Assembly: GCA_020634575.1 (NCBI GenBank)
Contig: JACKBM010000028.1
Span: 1-64,000 of the forward strand
Length of the DNA stretch: 64,000 nucleotides
Direction: 5' to 3'
Source: Ardenticatenales bacterium
GTDB lineage: Bacteria > Chloroflexota > Anaerolineae > Promineifilales > Promineifilaceae
Positions within the stretch are counted from its first letter, which is position 1, and each line of letters opens with the position of its first letter. The notes below the pieces were generated by a model. That model was given only the letters and a program-made list of their open reading frames with translations. It had not been told where the DNA came from and ran no database searches. Of this stretch, positions 50,097 through 58,919 are shown piece after piece. The translations under genes were made by a program, and so were the position numbers.

Positions 50097-51212
50097 ATGT
50101 ATCGTATCGGCTTCATCATCGAACAGGCGTTGGGTCACATCACCCATACCAAAAATCTGCAGGCTAACGTCCCCAAAGATGGTGAGATCAAAGCCCTTTG
50201 GGGCCTGCCCCGCTGGCAGACAGAAGGTTGGCTGGGCAAAATGCCTGTGGTCAAAAGCAACTGGACCGTCCAGGCCGGCCTACAGGCGCGGCGATTGGTG
50301 CGGGACATGCAGCAACAGGGACCGCTGGATGCCCTGTTTTTTCATACCCAGGTGACGGCGGTGTTAGCCCAAAACTGGGTGCGGCGTATTCCCAGTGTGG
50401 TTTCCCTGGATGCCACGCCAAAGCAGTATGACAGCCTGGGCGAGTTTTACGCTCACGAACCCGGGCCAGCCTGGCTGGAACAGCGCAAATGGGAACTGAA
50501 TCGGGACCTGTTCCGCTCGGCTCGCCATATCGTCTCCTGGTCAAAATGGGCCCGGCAGGGGCTGGCTGACGAGTATGAAGTGCCGTCGACCAAGGTGACG
50601 GTGATCCCACCTGGGGTGACTGTGCAGGAGTGGCACCGGCCGGTGCCCCGCCAACCCCACAATGGTCCCGTCAAAATTCTCTTCGTCGGCGGAAATCTGG
50701 AGCGCAAGGGGGGTCTGCTGCTGCTGGAGGCTTTCCGCCAGCTACGCTCTGAACACGAACAGGGGCGGCTACCCGCCGTCGAGCTGCACCTGGTCACCCG
50801 CGACCAGGTCGAAAAAGAGCCTTGCCTCTACGTTTATAATGAGATGCAGGCAAACAGCGCTCCGCTCAAACAACTTTATTTTGACAGCGACATTTTCTGT
50901 CTGCCCACCTTTGGTGACTGCCTGCCTATGGTTCTGTCCGAGGCCGGCGCCACCGAGTTGCCCGTTGTCTCCACCGACGTCGCCGCCATCCCGGAAATCG
51001 TCGAGGATGGCGTAACCGGCTTCATCATTCCACCGGGCGATACCCGGGCGATCACCACGGCCTTACGCCGTCTGGTCCAGGACCCGGTTCTGCGCCAGCA
51101 GCAGGGGCAGCGGGCCAGACAACTGGTGGATGAGCAGTTTGATGCGGAGAAAAATGCCTTCCGCTTGCTTGAGCTGCTCAAACAGATTGTCGACGAGACA
51201 AAAGGAAAATGA
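50097..51212 (+). CDS. Family 4 glycosyltransferase
   Basis: A 371-residue GT-B enzyme. The donor domain shows KILFVGGNLERKGGLLLLEA, LHLVTRDQVEKEP, DIFCLPTFGDCLPMVLSEAG and PVVSTDVAAIPEIVEDGVTG, the GT4 nucleotide-sugar site with the E-x7-E spacing (Glu in LSEAG and ...AIPEIV). The N-terminal domain begins YRIGFIIEQALGHITHTKNL. The start follows GAGCAGGAATAG and is one base after the GH44 stop. It transfers an activated sugar to the EPS unit in the cytoplasm. Confidence 0.9.
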   Translation: MYRIGFIIEQALGHITHTKNLQANVPKDGEIKALWGLPRWQTEGWLGKMPVVKSNWTVQAGLQARRLVRDMQQQGPLDALFFHTQVTAVLAQNWVRRIPSVVSLDATPKQYDSLGEFYAHEPGPAWLEQRKWELNRDLFRSARHIVSWSKWARQGLADEYEVPSTKVTVIPPGVTVQEWHRPVPRQPHNGPVKILFVGGNLERKGGLLLLEAFRQLRSEHEQGRLPAVELHLVTRDQVEKEPCLYVYNEMQANSAPLKQLYFDSDIFCLPTFGDCLPMVLSEAGATELPVVSTDVAAIPEIVEDGVTGFIIPPGDTRAITTALRRLVQDPVLRQQQGQRARQLVDEQFDAEKNAFRLLELLKQIVDETKGK

Positions 51213-51219
51213 CCCGTCC

Positions 51220-52323
51220 ATGAACAAGGTTCTTCTGACGGTATCCGGCCGGATCGACCCGGCCGTTCACGAGCAAATCCGCCGCGGCGAACGGCCGCGC
51301 ACCGACTACGTCGCCATGGCCGAAGCGTTCGGCGCTGACCTGCTGGATTTCCAACAGGCCGAGCAGGAGAGCAGTTGGTTCGGCCGGCTGCTCGGGCGGC
51401 TTAGCCTCAACCTGATGCTTGCCTGGGCCTGCTTCCGCCGCCGGCGCCAGTACGAGGTGCTCTTTTCCGATGGCGAACAGGTGGGGCTGCCTCTGGCCCT
51501 GATGTTGCGCTTCCTTAACTTCGGCAAACGCCCTCAGCATCTCATGATCGTCCACATCCTGTCTGTCGGCAAGAAAATGCTGGTGATGGATTGGCTCAAG
51601 CCGTACAAAGCCATCGACCTGTTTTTACCCTACGCCACCTGGCAAAAGCAGTTCATCGAGAGCCGCTGGGGGGTGCCACCAGACCGTGTCGCCTTCACCC
51701 ATTTTATGGTGGACGCTGACTTTTTCAGCCAGGCCGCCATCCCCGCTGAGAAGAGCCTGCCGGAAGTCTGGGCCATCGAAAAGCCGGTACTTTGCAGCGT
51801 CGGCCTGGAGTTCCGCGACTACCCTACCCTGATGAAAGCAGTAGCAGGGCTGGACTGTGAGGTGATCATCGCCGCCGCCAGCCCCTGGTCCAAGCGGGAT
51901 GACAGCACCGCCGGGCAAGATATCCCGGCGAATGTGACCGTGCGCCGCTTCACTCAGTACGAACTGCGTGAGCTGTATGCTGTAAGCCGCTTTGTAATCA
52001 TGCCGCTCTACAATGTGAACTTCCAGGCAGGTATTACCACCATCCTTGAAGCCATGGCCATGGAAAAAGCTATTATTTGTTCCCGCACACCCGGTCAAAC
52101 CGATGTGATTCAGGCTGGCGAAACGGGACTTTATGTAACACCAGAGGATCCGGTGATGTTGCGTGGAGCCATTGAGCAGCTCCTGCAAAACCCCGCTGAA
52201 GCCAGGGCTATGGGCCAGGCTGGGCGCTCTCTTCTGGAACAGGAAATGAGCCTGACCAAATATGTGGAACGCTTGAATTGTCACGTCCAACAAGCCCGGA
52301 AGCAGTTCCACTCCAGTAAATAA
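51220..52323 (+). CDS. Family 4-like glycosyltransferase
   Basis: A 367-residue GT-B protein. The C-terminal domain shows PVLCSVGLEFRDYPTLMKAV, VTVRRFTQYELRELYAVSRF, MPLYNVNFQAGITTILEAMA and KAIICSRTPGQTDVIQAGET with the donor-binding Glu. The N-terminal domain contains YDVALFSDGEQVGLPLAL-like segments and PYATWQKQFIESRWGVP. Placed eight bases after the previous glycosyltransferase; AAAGGA lies about 13 bases before the ATG. It transfers a sugar in the same pathway. Confidence 0.87.
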   Translation: MNKVLLTVSGRIDPAVHEQIRRGERPRTDYVAMAEAFGADLLDFQQAEQESSWFGRLLGRLSLNLMLAWACFRRRRQYEVLFSDGEQVGLPLALMLRFLNFGKRPQHLMIVHILSVGKKMLVMDWLKPYKAIDLFLPYATWQKQFIESRWGVPPDRVAFTHFMVDADFFSQAAIPAEKSLPEVWAIEKPVLCSVGLEFRDYPTLMKAVAGLDCEVIIAAASPWSKRDDSTAGQDIPANVTVRRFTQYELRELYAVSRFVIMPLYNVNFQAGITTILEAMAMEKAIICSRTPGQTDVIQAGETGLYVTPEDPVMLRGAIEQLLQNPAEARAMGQAGRSLLEQEMSLTKYVERLNCHVQQARKQFHSSK

Positions 52324-52325
52324 CC

Positions 52326-53312
52326 ATGACAACATTCAAGGGTTTGCAATCCCCAACCCAGATCACGGCTGTCATTGCGACGAGAAATCGCGGGGATAGT
52401 GCCGTCGTCACAGTCGAATCGATATTGGCGAATACACATCCAGACTTTCGGCTGCTGGTCATCGATCAGAGCGACAATTCAGAGACTCGTGAAGCGCTGG
52501 CCCCCTTCCAACAAGATCCGCGCTTTCAAATCGTGCAATCCAGCGCTGTCGGCCTGGGACGGGCCCATAACCTGGCCCTTACGCTGGCCAACTCCCCGCT
52601 GGTCGCCATCACCGACGACGATTGCCTGGTGCCCACAGATTGGCTGAGCAAAATCGAAGCTGTTTTCCAGCAGCACGAGCAGGTTGCCGTTGTCTATTGT
52701 AATGTGTTGCCCGGCCCGCATGATAGCAGCCAGGGCTTTATCCCGGATTATCAACAGGATGAAGACCGCATGGTCAAAACGATCTGGGGCAAGATCAAGG
52801 CCCGCGGCATCGGCGCTGGCATGGCCGTGCGGCGGGAGCCGATCGTCAGCCTGGGCGGCTTTGATGAAAACATGGGACCGGGCGCCGAGTTTCCTTCGGC
52901 CGGTGACCGTGATCTGGCCATCCGGGCCTTGCTCAAGGGCTGGTGGGTCTATGAGACAGTGTCCACGTCGGTCATCCACTTTGGCTACCGCACCTGGGCA
53001 GAGGGTCGCGAGCTGACCCGCCGCGACTGGCTGGCAATGGGCGCCATGTGCGCCAAGCCGATTAAATGCGGTTATTGGCAAACCGCCATCTTTGCTCTGT
53101 ATGAATCCATTGGCTACGGCATTTTGCAGCCGCTGGCGCCGCTGTTCAAAGGCAAACGCCCGCAGGGTTTCCGCCGCTTCATCTTTTTCTGGCGCGGCTT
53201 TCTGCAGGGCTGGCAAACCCCGGTTGCGCGCGATACGCTGGTATTTCTGGGGCCAGTGCCGGTCGCGCTGCCGCTGGCGGCCCGTGAGTTGGAGCAACGA
53301 CCCCAGGCATGA
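52326..53312 (+). CDS. Family 2 glycosyltransferase
   Basis: A 328-residue GT-A enzyme: QITAVIATRNRGDSAVVTVE, LVIDQSDNSETREAL, GLGRAHNLALTLANSPLVAI, the D-D-D metal motif in AITDDDCLVPTDWL, and an acceptor segment GAGMAVRREPIVSLGGFDEN. It shares a common plan and C-terminal FKGKRPQGFRRFIFFWRGF segment with the next gene, so the pair arose by tandem duplication. Its stop overlaps the next start in ATGA. Confidence 0.9.
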   Translation: MTTFKGLQSPTQITAVIATRNRGDSAVVTVESILANTHPDFRLLVIDQSDNSETREALAPFQQDPRFQIVQSSAVGLGRAHNLALTLANSPLVAITDDDCLVPTDWLSKIEAVFQQHEQVAVVYCNVLPGPHDSSQGFIPDYQQDEDRMVKTIWGKIKARGIGAGMAVRREPIVSLGGFDENMGPGAEFPSAGDRDLAIRALLKGWWVYETVSTSVIHFGYRTWAEGRELTRRDWLAMGAMCAKPIKCGYWQTAIFALYESIGYGILQPLAPLFKGKRPQGFRRFIFFWRGFLQGWQTPVARDTLVFLGPVPVALPLAARELEQRPQA

Positions 53313-54265
53313 GTGCAAGTGAGACGGCAGAAACAGCCCCGGCCGCTTCCGTAGTTGTCTGCACCCGCGGGCGCGGCGCCGGCATTGAGGCGACAGCGCG
53401 GGCCATCCTCGCCATTCAGCACCCCAATTTTGAACTGATCGTCGTCGATCAAAGCGAGGATGATGCGACTGAGATCGCCTTGCAGCCCTTTGCCGGGGAT
53501 AGCCGGCTGCGTTATCTGCGCACGGATACCGTGGGCACCGGCCGGTCCCGCAACATCGGCCTCCGCGCCGCCCGCAGTCCCTTCATCCTCTACACAGACG
53601 ATGATTGCCTGGTTCCGCCCGACTGGATCGACAAAATGCTCGCCCCCTTTCAGGCCAATGAGCGAGTGGCCGTCGTCTTTTGCGCCGTCACACCGCTGGT
53701 CAAGGAGATCGAGGCCGGTTTCACCCCCAATTTTGAATTCACCGTGAGCCGGACCGTCAGTTCTCTCTGGCAATATTATTACCGGCATGGCATGGGCGCC
53801 GGCATGGGCGTCCGCCGGAGCGCCATGTATGAGATTGGCGGTTTTGACGATTGGATGGGGCCTGGCTCGAAATTTATGAGCGGTGAAGACGCTGATATCG
53901 CCATTCGGGCGCTCTGTCTCGGCTGGCAGGTGTATGACACAGCGGAAACAACCGTCATCCATGACGGCCTGCGCCCCTGGTCACGCTACACCGAACTGGC
54001 CCGGCGCGACTGGTTTTCCCTGGGCGGCACCTATGCCAAGCCGCTGCGCAGCGGCTACCCGGCGCTCTACTTCATCACGCTTTTTCAGCTCATTGGGCGC
54101 GGTCTGCTGGAACCTTTTGGCACCATCTTCCGGGGCCAGCGCCCCAAAGGGTTCAAGCGGTTCCTTTTTTTGCTCCAGGGGTTGGCCGCGGGACTGCGCC
54201 ATCCAATTGATAAGAAACTGATCCTCTACCAGGACCAGGATTACAAATTTGGTGTGAATTCATGA
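53309..54265 (+). CDS. Family 2 glycosyltransferase (tandem paralogue)
   Basis: A 318-residue GT-A enzyme: ASVVVCTRGRGAGIEATARA, LIVVDQSEDDATEIAL, GTGRSRNIGLRAARSPFILY, the metal motif in YTDDDCLVPPDWID, and GAGMGVRRSAMYEIGGFDDW. The C-terminal segment RGQRPKGFKRFLFLLQGLAA matches that of the preceding gene. Both genes overlap by four bases, as does the epimerase gene downstream. Likely duties: two successive linkages in the EPS unit, since specificity can diverge quickly in such pairs. Confidence 0.9.
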   Translation: MSASETAETAPAASVVVCTRGRGAGIEATARAILAIQHPNFELIVVDQSEDDATEIALQPFAGDSRLRYLRTDTVGTGRSRNIGLRAARSPFILYTDDDCLVPPDWIDKMLAPFQANERVAVVFCAVTPLVKEIEAGFTPNFEFTVSRTVSSLWQYYYRHGMGAGMGVRRSAMYEIGGFDDWMGPGSKFMSGEDADIAIRALCLGWQVYDTAETTVIHDGLRPWSRYTELARRDWFSLGGTYAKPLRSGYPALYFITLFQLIGRGLLEPFGTIFRGQRPKGFKRFLFLLQGLAAGLRHPIDKKLILYQDQDYKFGVNS

Positions 54266-55176
54266 CAAAAACCATCGTAACCGGGGGCGCCGGCTTCATC
54301 GGCAGCCACCTCCTCGACAGCCTCATCGCCGACGAAACGTGGGGCGACATCCATGTCATTGACAATTTCCATCGCGGCCGCCGCGAGAACCTGAACCCGC
54401 ATGCTGGCAACCCGCGCCTGTTCATCCACGAAATCGACATTCGCCATTACGCCGCCCTGGAAAAGGTTCTGGTAGACGCGGATTACATCTTCCACCTGGC
54501 GGCCCAAAGCAATGTGATGGGCGCCATCGAAAACCTGGATTACTCGTTCGAGACCAATGTGGTCGGGACATACAATGTGCTCAAGGCGGCCCGCGCCGGG
54601 GGCAACCCGCGCGTGCTCTTTAGCTCCTCCCGCGAGGTGTACGGCGAGGCGCAATACGTGCCGGTGGACGAGAACCATCCCATTGGCGGCAAGAACAGTT
54701 ACGGCGCTTCCAAGGTTGCCGGCGAAGTGTATTGCCAGGTGTTTGCCGCCAATTTTGGCCTGGAGACCGTCATCCTGCGGCTGGCCAACGTTTACGGCAG
54801 CCGGGATTTTGGCCGCGTCATCCCGCTCTGGCTGGATCGGGCCAAAGCCGCCCAGGATCTGATTGTTTTTGGCGGCGAGCAGGTGATCGATTTTGTGAGT
54901 GTGCAGCAGGTTGTGAAAGCGATGACAATCGCCATCAGGTCTGACGTGGTGGGCACACCTATCAACGTCGGCAGCGGCCAGGGCACGCCCATTTTGGAGC
55001 TGGCCGAGCGTATTCTGGCCATTGCCCACACAGGGTCACAACTGGATCATCAGCCAGCCCGGGCCGTGGAAGTCAAACAGTTTGTCGCCCAGGTGGACCG
55101 GATGCAAGCGCTGCTGGCACTGGCGCCCCCGGCCGATCCGTTGGCTGAACTGGAAACGCTTTACGCCAGCTGGTAA
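54262..55176 (+). CDS. NAD-dependent sugar epimerase/dehydratase
   Basis: A 304-residue extended SDR enzyme of the UDP-glucose 4-epimerase group. NAD motif VTGGAGFIGSHLLDSL, catalytic Tyr-x3-Lys in NSYGASKVAGEVY, Ser in LFSSSREVYGEAQ and RLANVYGSRDFGRVI in the substrate domain. It should make a nucleotide sugar (for example UDP-galactose or a uronic acid form) for the EPS. Coupled by ATGA to the upstream glycosyltransferase. The exact substrate is not fixed by sequence. Confidence 0.9.
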   Translation: MTKTIVTGGAGFIGSHLLDSLIADETWGDIHVIDNFHRGRRENLNPHAGNPRLFIHEIDIRHYAALEKVLVDADYIFHLAAQSNVMGAIENLDYSFETNVVGTYNVLKAARAGGNPRVLFSSSREVYGEAQYVPVDENHPIGGKNSYGASKVAGEVYCQVFAANFGLETVILRLANVYGSRDFGRVIPLWLDRAKAAQDLIVFGGEQVIDFVSVQQVVKAMTIAIRSDVVGTPINVGSGQGTPILELAERILAIAHTGSQLDHQPARAVEVKQFVAQVDRMQALLALAPPADPLAELETLYASW

Positions 55177-55182
55177 GAACGT

Positions 55183-56439
55183 ATGCCTACCCTGCTGCTG
55201 ATTGCGGAACTGTTGTTGCTGCTGGTTTTGCTGGTACCGGCCGGTATGGTCGCCTACCTGCTGCTGCTAACCGTCGCCGCCTGGCTGGCCCAAAAACGGG
55301 CCACCACACCAGAGCGGACGCCAAGCCATCGCATCCTCTTCCTCATCCCGGCCCACAACGAGGCAACCCTGCTGCCCATCACCCTGGCCAACCTGCGTGA
55401 ACTGGATTATCCCGCTGAGCTATACGAAGTCCATGTGGTGGCTGACAATTGCAGCGATAACACCGCTGAGCTGGCCCGCGCGGGCGGCGCCAGCGCCCAC
55501 GAACGGTTCCACGACACCCTGAAAGGCAAAGGTTACGCTTTGCAATGGCTGCTGGAACAGCTCTGGGCAGCGGAAACGCCCCACGACGCCCTGGTGATTC
55601 TGGATGCGGACACAGTTGTCTCCGCTAATTTTCTGCGGGTGATGGATGCGAAGCTGGCAGCAGGCGCCCGGGCAGTCCAGGCGTACTATGCCGTGCGTGA
55701 TCCCGGCAGTTCGCCGGTCGTTGGCCTGCGCTACATCGCCCTGGCGGTGCTCCATTATTTGCGCCCGCTAGGCCGACTGTTACTGGGCGGCTCCGCCGGC
55801 CTGAAAGGGAATGGCATGTTGTTCCGGGCCGACCTCATGCAGCAACATGAATGGACCGCCCACCTCACCGAAGACATTGAATTTCACATGTCGCTTATCG
55901 CCGCCGGCGAACGGGTCCATTTTGCCCCGGACGCCGTCGTCTGGGCCGAGATGCCCACCACCCTGGCCGGCTCCGCTACGCAAAATGAGCGCTGGGAGCG
56001 CGGTCGTGTGGAAATGCTGCGCCGTTATGTGCCCCGGTTGTTGCGCGATGGTGCCAAAGCCCTGGTTCAGGGTCAATGGGGCCGCGCCTACCTGAACTTT
56101 GATGCGGCGCTGGAACATCTCATCCCCCCCTTCACCATGCTGGTTGGCCTGTCGCTCCTGCTGACAGCCGCCGCAACCCTCCTCTTAGGTTTGAGCCTCT
56201 GGCTTGCTCCAACCCTCCTCCCCTGGGCAGTCACCACGCTAGCATTGGCCCTGTTCCTCGTGCTGGGCCAGACCCTCTATGTCATGGCTGGTCTGAAGTT
56301 GGCTAAAGCGCCTAAGAGTATCTACAAGGCGCTGCTGCACGCCCCTGCCTTCATGTTCTGGAAGCTCGTTTTGTACGGCCGCGTCCTGACCGGCCGGCAA
56401 CAAAAAGGGTGGATTCGCACAGCCCGCAACGAAGAGTGA
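55183..56439 (+). CDS. Membrane family 2 glycosyltransferase, processive-type
   Basis: A 418-residue membrane enzyme with one N-terminal helix and two or three C-terminal helices (about residues 320-400). The catalytic domain has RILFLIPAHNEATLLPITLA, VVADNCSDNTAELARA, the D-x-D in LVILDADTVVSANFL, the E-D in HLTEDIEFHMSLI and a Q-x3-R-W-type motif in QNERWERGRVEML. This is the layout of cellulose or hyaluronan synthase-like enzymes, which polymerise and extrude beta-linked chains, or of polyprenyl-linked transferases. Six bases follow the epimerase stop. Confidence 0.88.
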   Translation: MPTLLLIAELLLLLVLLVPAGMVAYLLLLTVAAWLAQKRATTPERTPSHRILFLIPAHNEATLLPITLANLRELDYPAELYEVHVVADNCSDNTAELARAGGASAHERFHDTLKGKGYALQWLLEQLWAAETPHDALVILDADTVVSANFLRVMDAKLAAGARAVQAYYAVRDPGSSPVVGLRYIALAVLHYLRPLGRLLLGGSAGLKGNGMLFRADLMQQHEWTAHLTEDIEFHMSLIAAGERVHFAPDAVVWAEMPTTLAGSATQNERWERGRVEMLRRYVPRLLRDGAKALVQGQWGRAYLNFDAALEHLIPPFTMLVGLSLLLTAAATLLLGLSLWLAPTLLPWAVTTLALALFLVLGQTLYVMAGLKLAKAPKSIYKALLHAPAFMFWKLVLYGRVLTGRQQKGWIRTARNEE

Positions 56440-56599
56440 CCGGCTGTGTAAGATTTGTTGAAAGGCCAATTCTCTACACTGTTAGCAGGTTTAGGATAAC
56501 GCATATCCGTAACGGTAAATGGTTAGAGCCAACGATTTCCCTACACCTGAATTGATGACATTACGCAAAGCGACAAAGCAACCATTGACGAGGGAATGA

Positions 56600-57334
56600 A
56601 TGAGCGTCTTGCAACAGGACCTGGATCGTAAAGCAGCCCGAATGCTGGAAATATATGAACGGCAGCAGTTTAACAGCCCGCGTGCCGCTCAACGTGTCCG
56701 GCTGCAGATGGTCTCCTGGGTAATACGAAACAAAATCAAGGGAAGCCTGAAACGGTTGCTGGACCTGGCTCTGGGCAGCATCGCCTTTCTTTTGTTGTCC
56801 CCGATCATGCTTGTCGCTGCCATGCTGGTGAAATTTACCTCACCTGGCCCGATCTTCTTCAAACAGGAACGGGTCGGCATGTGGGGTACCCGGTTTCAAT
56901 GTTACAAGTTCCGCTCAATGTACATTGACGCGGAAGCGCGCAAGCAGGAATTGATGGCTGAGAACGAAGCAGATGGCCCGGTTTTCAAGATGAAAAACGA
57001 CCCGCGCATCACGCCCGTCGGCCGCATTTTCCGCAAGTTGAGCATCGATGAATTACCGCAGCTTATCAACGTACTCAAAGGGGAAATGAGTCTGGTTGGC
57101 CCGCGGCCGGCCGTGCCGGCAGAAGTGGCTGAATACGAATTTGAGCAGTTGGGTCGCCTGGGGGCGATGCCGGGGATGACCGGGTTACAGCAAGTATCCG
57201 GCCGGTCTGACCTCGACTTCACCCGCTGGGTCGAACTTGACCTGCAATACATCAGCGAACAGAGTCTGTGGAACGACATCAAGATCCTGTTCAAGACCAT
57301 CCCCGCAGTGCTGTTTAGCAAGGGGGCATATTGA
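56600..57334 (+). CDS. Initiating sugar-phosphate transferase (WcaJ/WbaP-type)
   Basis: A 244-residue monotopic phosphoglycosyl transferase that starts the repeat unit by moving a sugar-1-phosphate onto undecaprenyl phosphate. An N-terminal helical part (residues 1-50) leads to one hydrophobic segment (LGSIAFLLLSPIMLVAAMLV) and the catalytic segments FFKQERVGMWG, FQCYKFRSMYIDAEAR, FRKLSIDELPQLINVLKGEM with the Asp-Glu dyad, and SLVGPRPAVPAEV. All family signatures are intact. It is separated by 160 bases from the preceding gene. The start follows GAGGGA. Confidence 0.92.
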   Translation: MSVLQQDLDRKAARMLEIYERQQFNSPRAAQRVRLQMVSWVIRNKIKGSLKRLLDLALGSIAFLLLSPIMLVAAMLVKFTSPGPIFFKQERVGMWGTRFQCYKFRSMYIDAEARKQELMAENEADGPVFKMKNDPRITPVGRIFRKLSIDELPQLINVLKGEMSLVGPRPAVPAEVAEYEFEQLGRLGAMPGMTGLQQVSGRSDLDFTRWVELDLQYISEQSLWNDIKILFKTIPAVLFSKGAY

Positions 57335-58875
57335 GCAACGCATCCATCTCCCACGCTCTAGATCTTGGCTCGACCGCCTCTCGGTCCGGCCAGCATAGCT
57401 CGGACAAAACTGCCAAAATGGAACAACCCATGCGCAAGCTGCTGGTCATCTCCGGTATTCCGATCGATGATCTGAATATGGATGAGGCCCTGGACCGGCT
57501 GGAGACCTTCGTCAATATCGGCCGGGCCACTGGTAAAACGCACCAGATCGCCACCATCAACGCGGACTTCATTGTCAAATCTCTTGATGACCCGGAGCTG
57601 CGTTATCTGCTCCAGGAAGCGGATATGGCGACGGCTGACGGTATGCCGCTGGTCTGGGGCGCCCGCATGTTGGGTGTGCCGTTGGAAGGGCGAGTTACCG
57701 GGGCGGACCTGGTGCCGGCCCTGGCCCAACGCTCGGCCCAACGCGGCTTTTCGCTCTATCTCCTGGGCGCCGCGCCTGGCGTCGCCGCCCTGGCTGGCGA
57801 ACTGCTCCAGGCACAATGCCCCGGCCTCAAGATCGTCGGTGCTGTGTCACCGCCCTACAGCTCGGTGCTGGAAACCGATCCGGCCGTGCTGGAAGATATC
57901 AAAAAAGCGAAACCAGACATTCTGCTGGTCGCCTTTGGCAATCCCAAACAGGAAAAATGGATTGGCATGTACGGCCGCGAGCTGGGCGTGCCCGTCATGA
58001 TTGGCGTCGGCGGCACGCTGGACTTTATCGCCGGCAAGACCCGCCGGGCGCCGGAATGGATGCAGAAGACCGGCCTGGAATGGGTTTACCGGCTGGTGCA
58101 GGAACCGGGGCGTTTGTGGAAACGTTACGTCCACGACCTCTCCGGCTTTAGCTCCTTCTTCTTGCGCCAATGGTGGGCCATGCGGCAGGGACGCACTATC
58201 GAGACGATATTGCCGTCCACCGAGATGATTCAGGTGGAGAACACCGTCATCCTCAGCCCGCAGGGGCGGCTTGATCTGAACAATTACGGCAGCTTTGCCG
58301 AAAAGGCCCAGCAAGCGGTGGCTACCGGCCGGCAGGTGATCATCAACATGTCCAGCCTGACCTTTCTGGACAGCGCCGCCATTGGCCTGTTTGTTGGCCT
58401 GACCAAAAGCGCTCGCGATCATGGCCAGGAATTGTGGCTGGCGGGCATACCGGAACCGATCATGAAAACGCTGACGCTGTTGCGGCTGCACAATTTCTTT
58501 GCCATCGTGCCGGATGTTGACAGCGGTTTTGCCGCCCAAAAGACACGAACCACGGCCCCGACTAGCGAGCCGCAAGGGAAATGGACCATTACACAGATCC
58601 CGCACCGGCTGGATGCAACCACCGCTGCCGAAGTTATCGAAGCGGGCAAGCTGTCACTGCAGCAAAATCCATATCTCGTGCTGGATTTCAGTCAAACTGT
58701 CTTTCTGGCCAGCGCGGGCCTGGCAGCCATCGCCCAGCTTAACCGCCTGGCCCAGGAATCAGGGGGCGAGGTCCGCGTCGCCGGTTGTTCAGCGGAAGTG
58801 ATGCGCACCCTGGAGCTGGTCCGCTTTGACCGGGTAGTACCTCTATATGAGGATGTGGCCGCGGCCCTGGCCTGA
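57331..58875 (+). CDS. TagA/CpsF-family glycosyltransferase fused to two STAS domains
   Basis: A 514-residue protein. Residues 30-275 form a WecG/TagA/CpsF glycosyltransferase: ATINADFIVKSLDDPELRYL, MATADGMPLVWGARMLG, LGAAPGVAALAGELL, DILLVAFGNPKQEKWIGMY and VGVGGTLDFIAGKTRRAPEW. Residues about 300-395 are a STAS domain with the phosphorylatable Ser in TFLDSAAIG. A second STAS (about 415-514) has FLASAGLAAI, Ser kept but Asp lost. Starting from TTG at 57331 after AAGGGGG, it overlaps the previous stop as TTGA. STAS fusion suggests the glycosyltransferase is switched by partner kinases or phosphatases, none of which is in the window. Confidence 0.9.
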   Translation: MSNASISHALDLGSTASRSGQHSSDKTAKMEQPMRKLLVISGIPIDDLNMDEALDRLETFVNIGRATGKTHQIATINADFIVKSLDDPELRYLLQEADMATADGMPLVWGARMLGVPLEGRVTGADLVPALAQRSAQRGFSLYLLGAAPGVAALAGELLQAQCPGLKIVGAVSPPYSSVLETDPAVLEDIKKAKPDILLVAFGNPKQEKWIGMYGRELGVPVMIGVGGTLDFIAGKTRRAPEWMQKTGLEWVYRLVQEPGRLWKRYVHDLSGFSSFFLRQWWAMRQGRTIETILPSTEMIQVENTVILSPQGRLDLNNYGSFAEKAQQAVATGRQVIINMSSLTFLDSAAIGLFVGLTKSARDHGQELWLAGIPEPIMKTLTLLRLHNFFAIVPDVDSGFAAQKTRTTAPTSEPQGKWTITQIPHRLDATTAAEVIEAGKLSLQQNPYLVLDFSQTVFLASAGLAAIAQLNRLAQESGGEVRVAGCSAEVMRTLELVRFDRVVPLYEDVAAALA

Positions 58876-58919
58876 TTTTCACAGCGTACTCATCAAAACA
58901 TTCACATTGCGGAACTATT

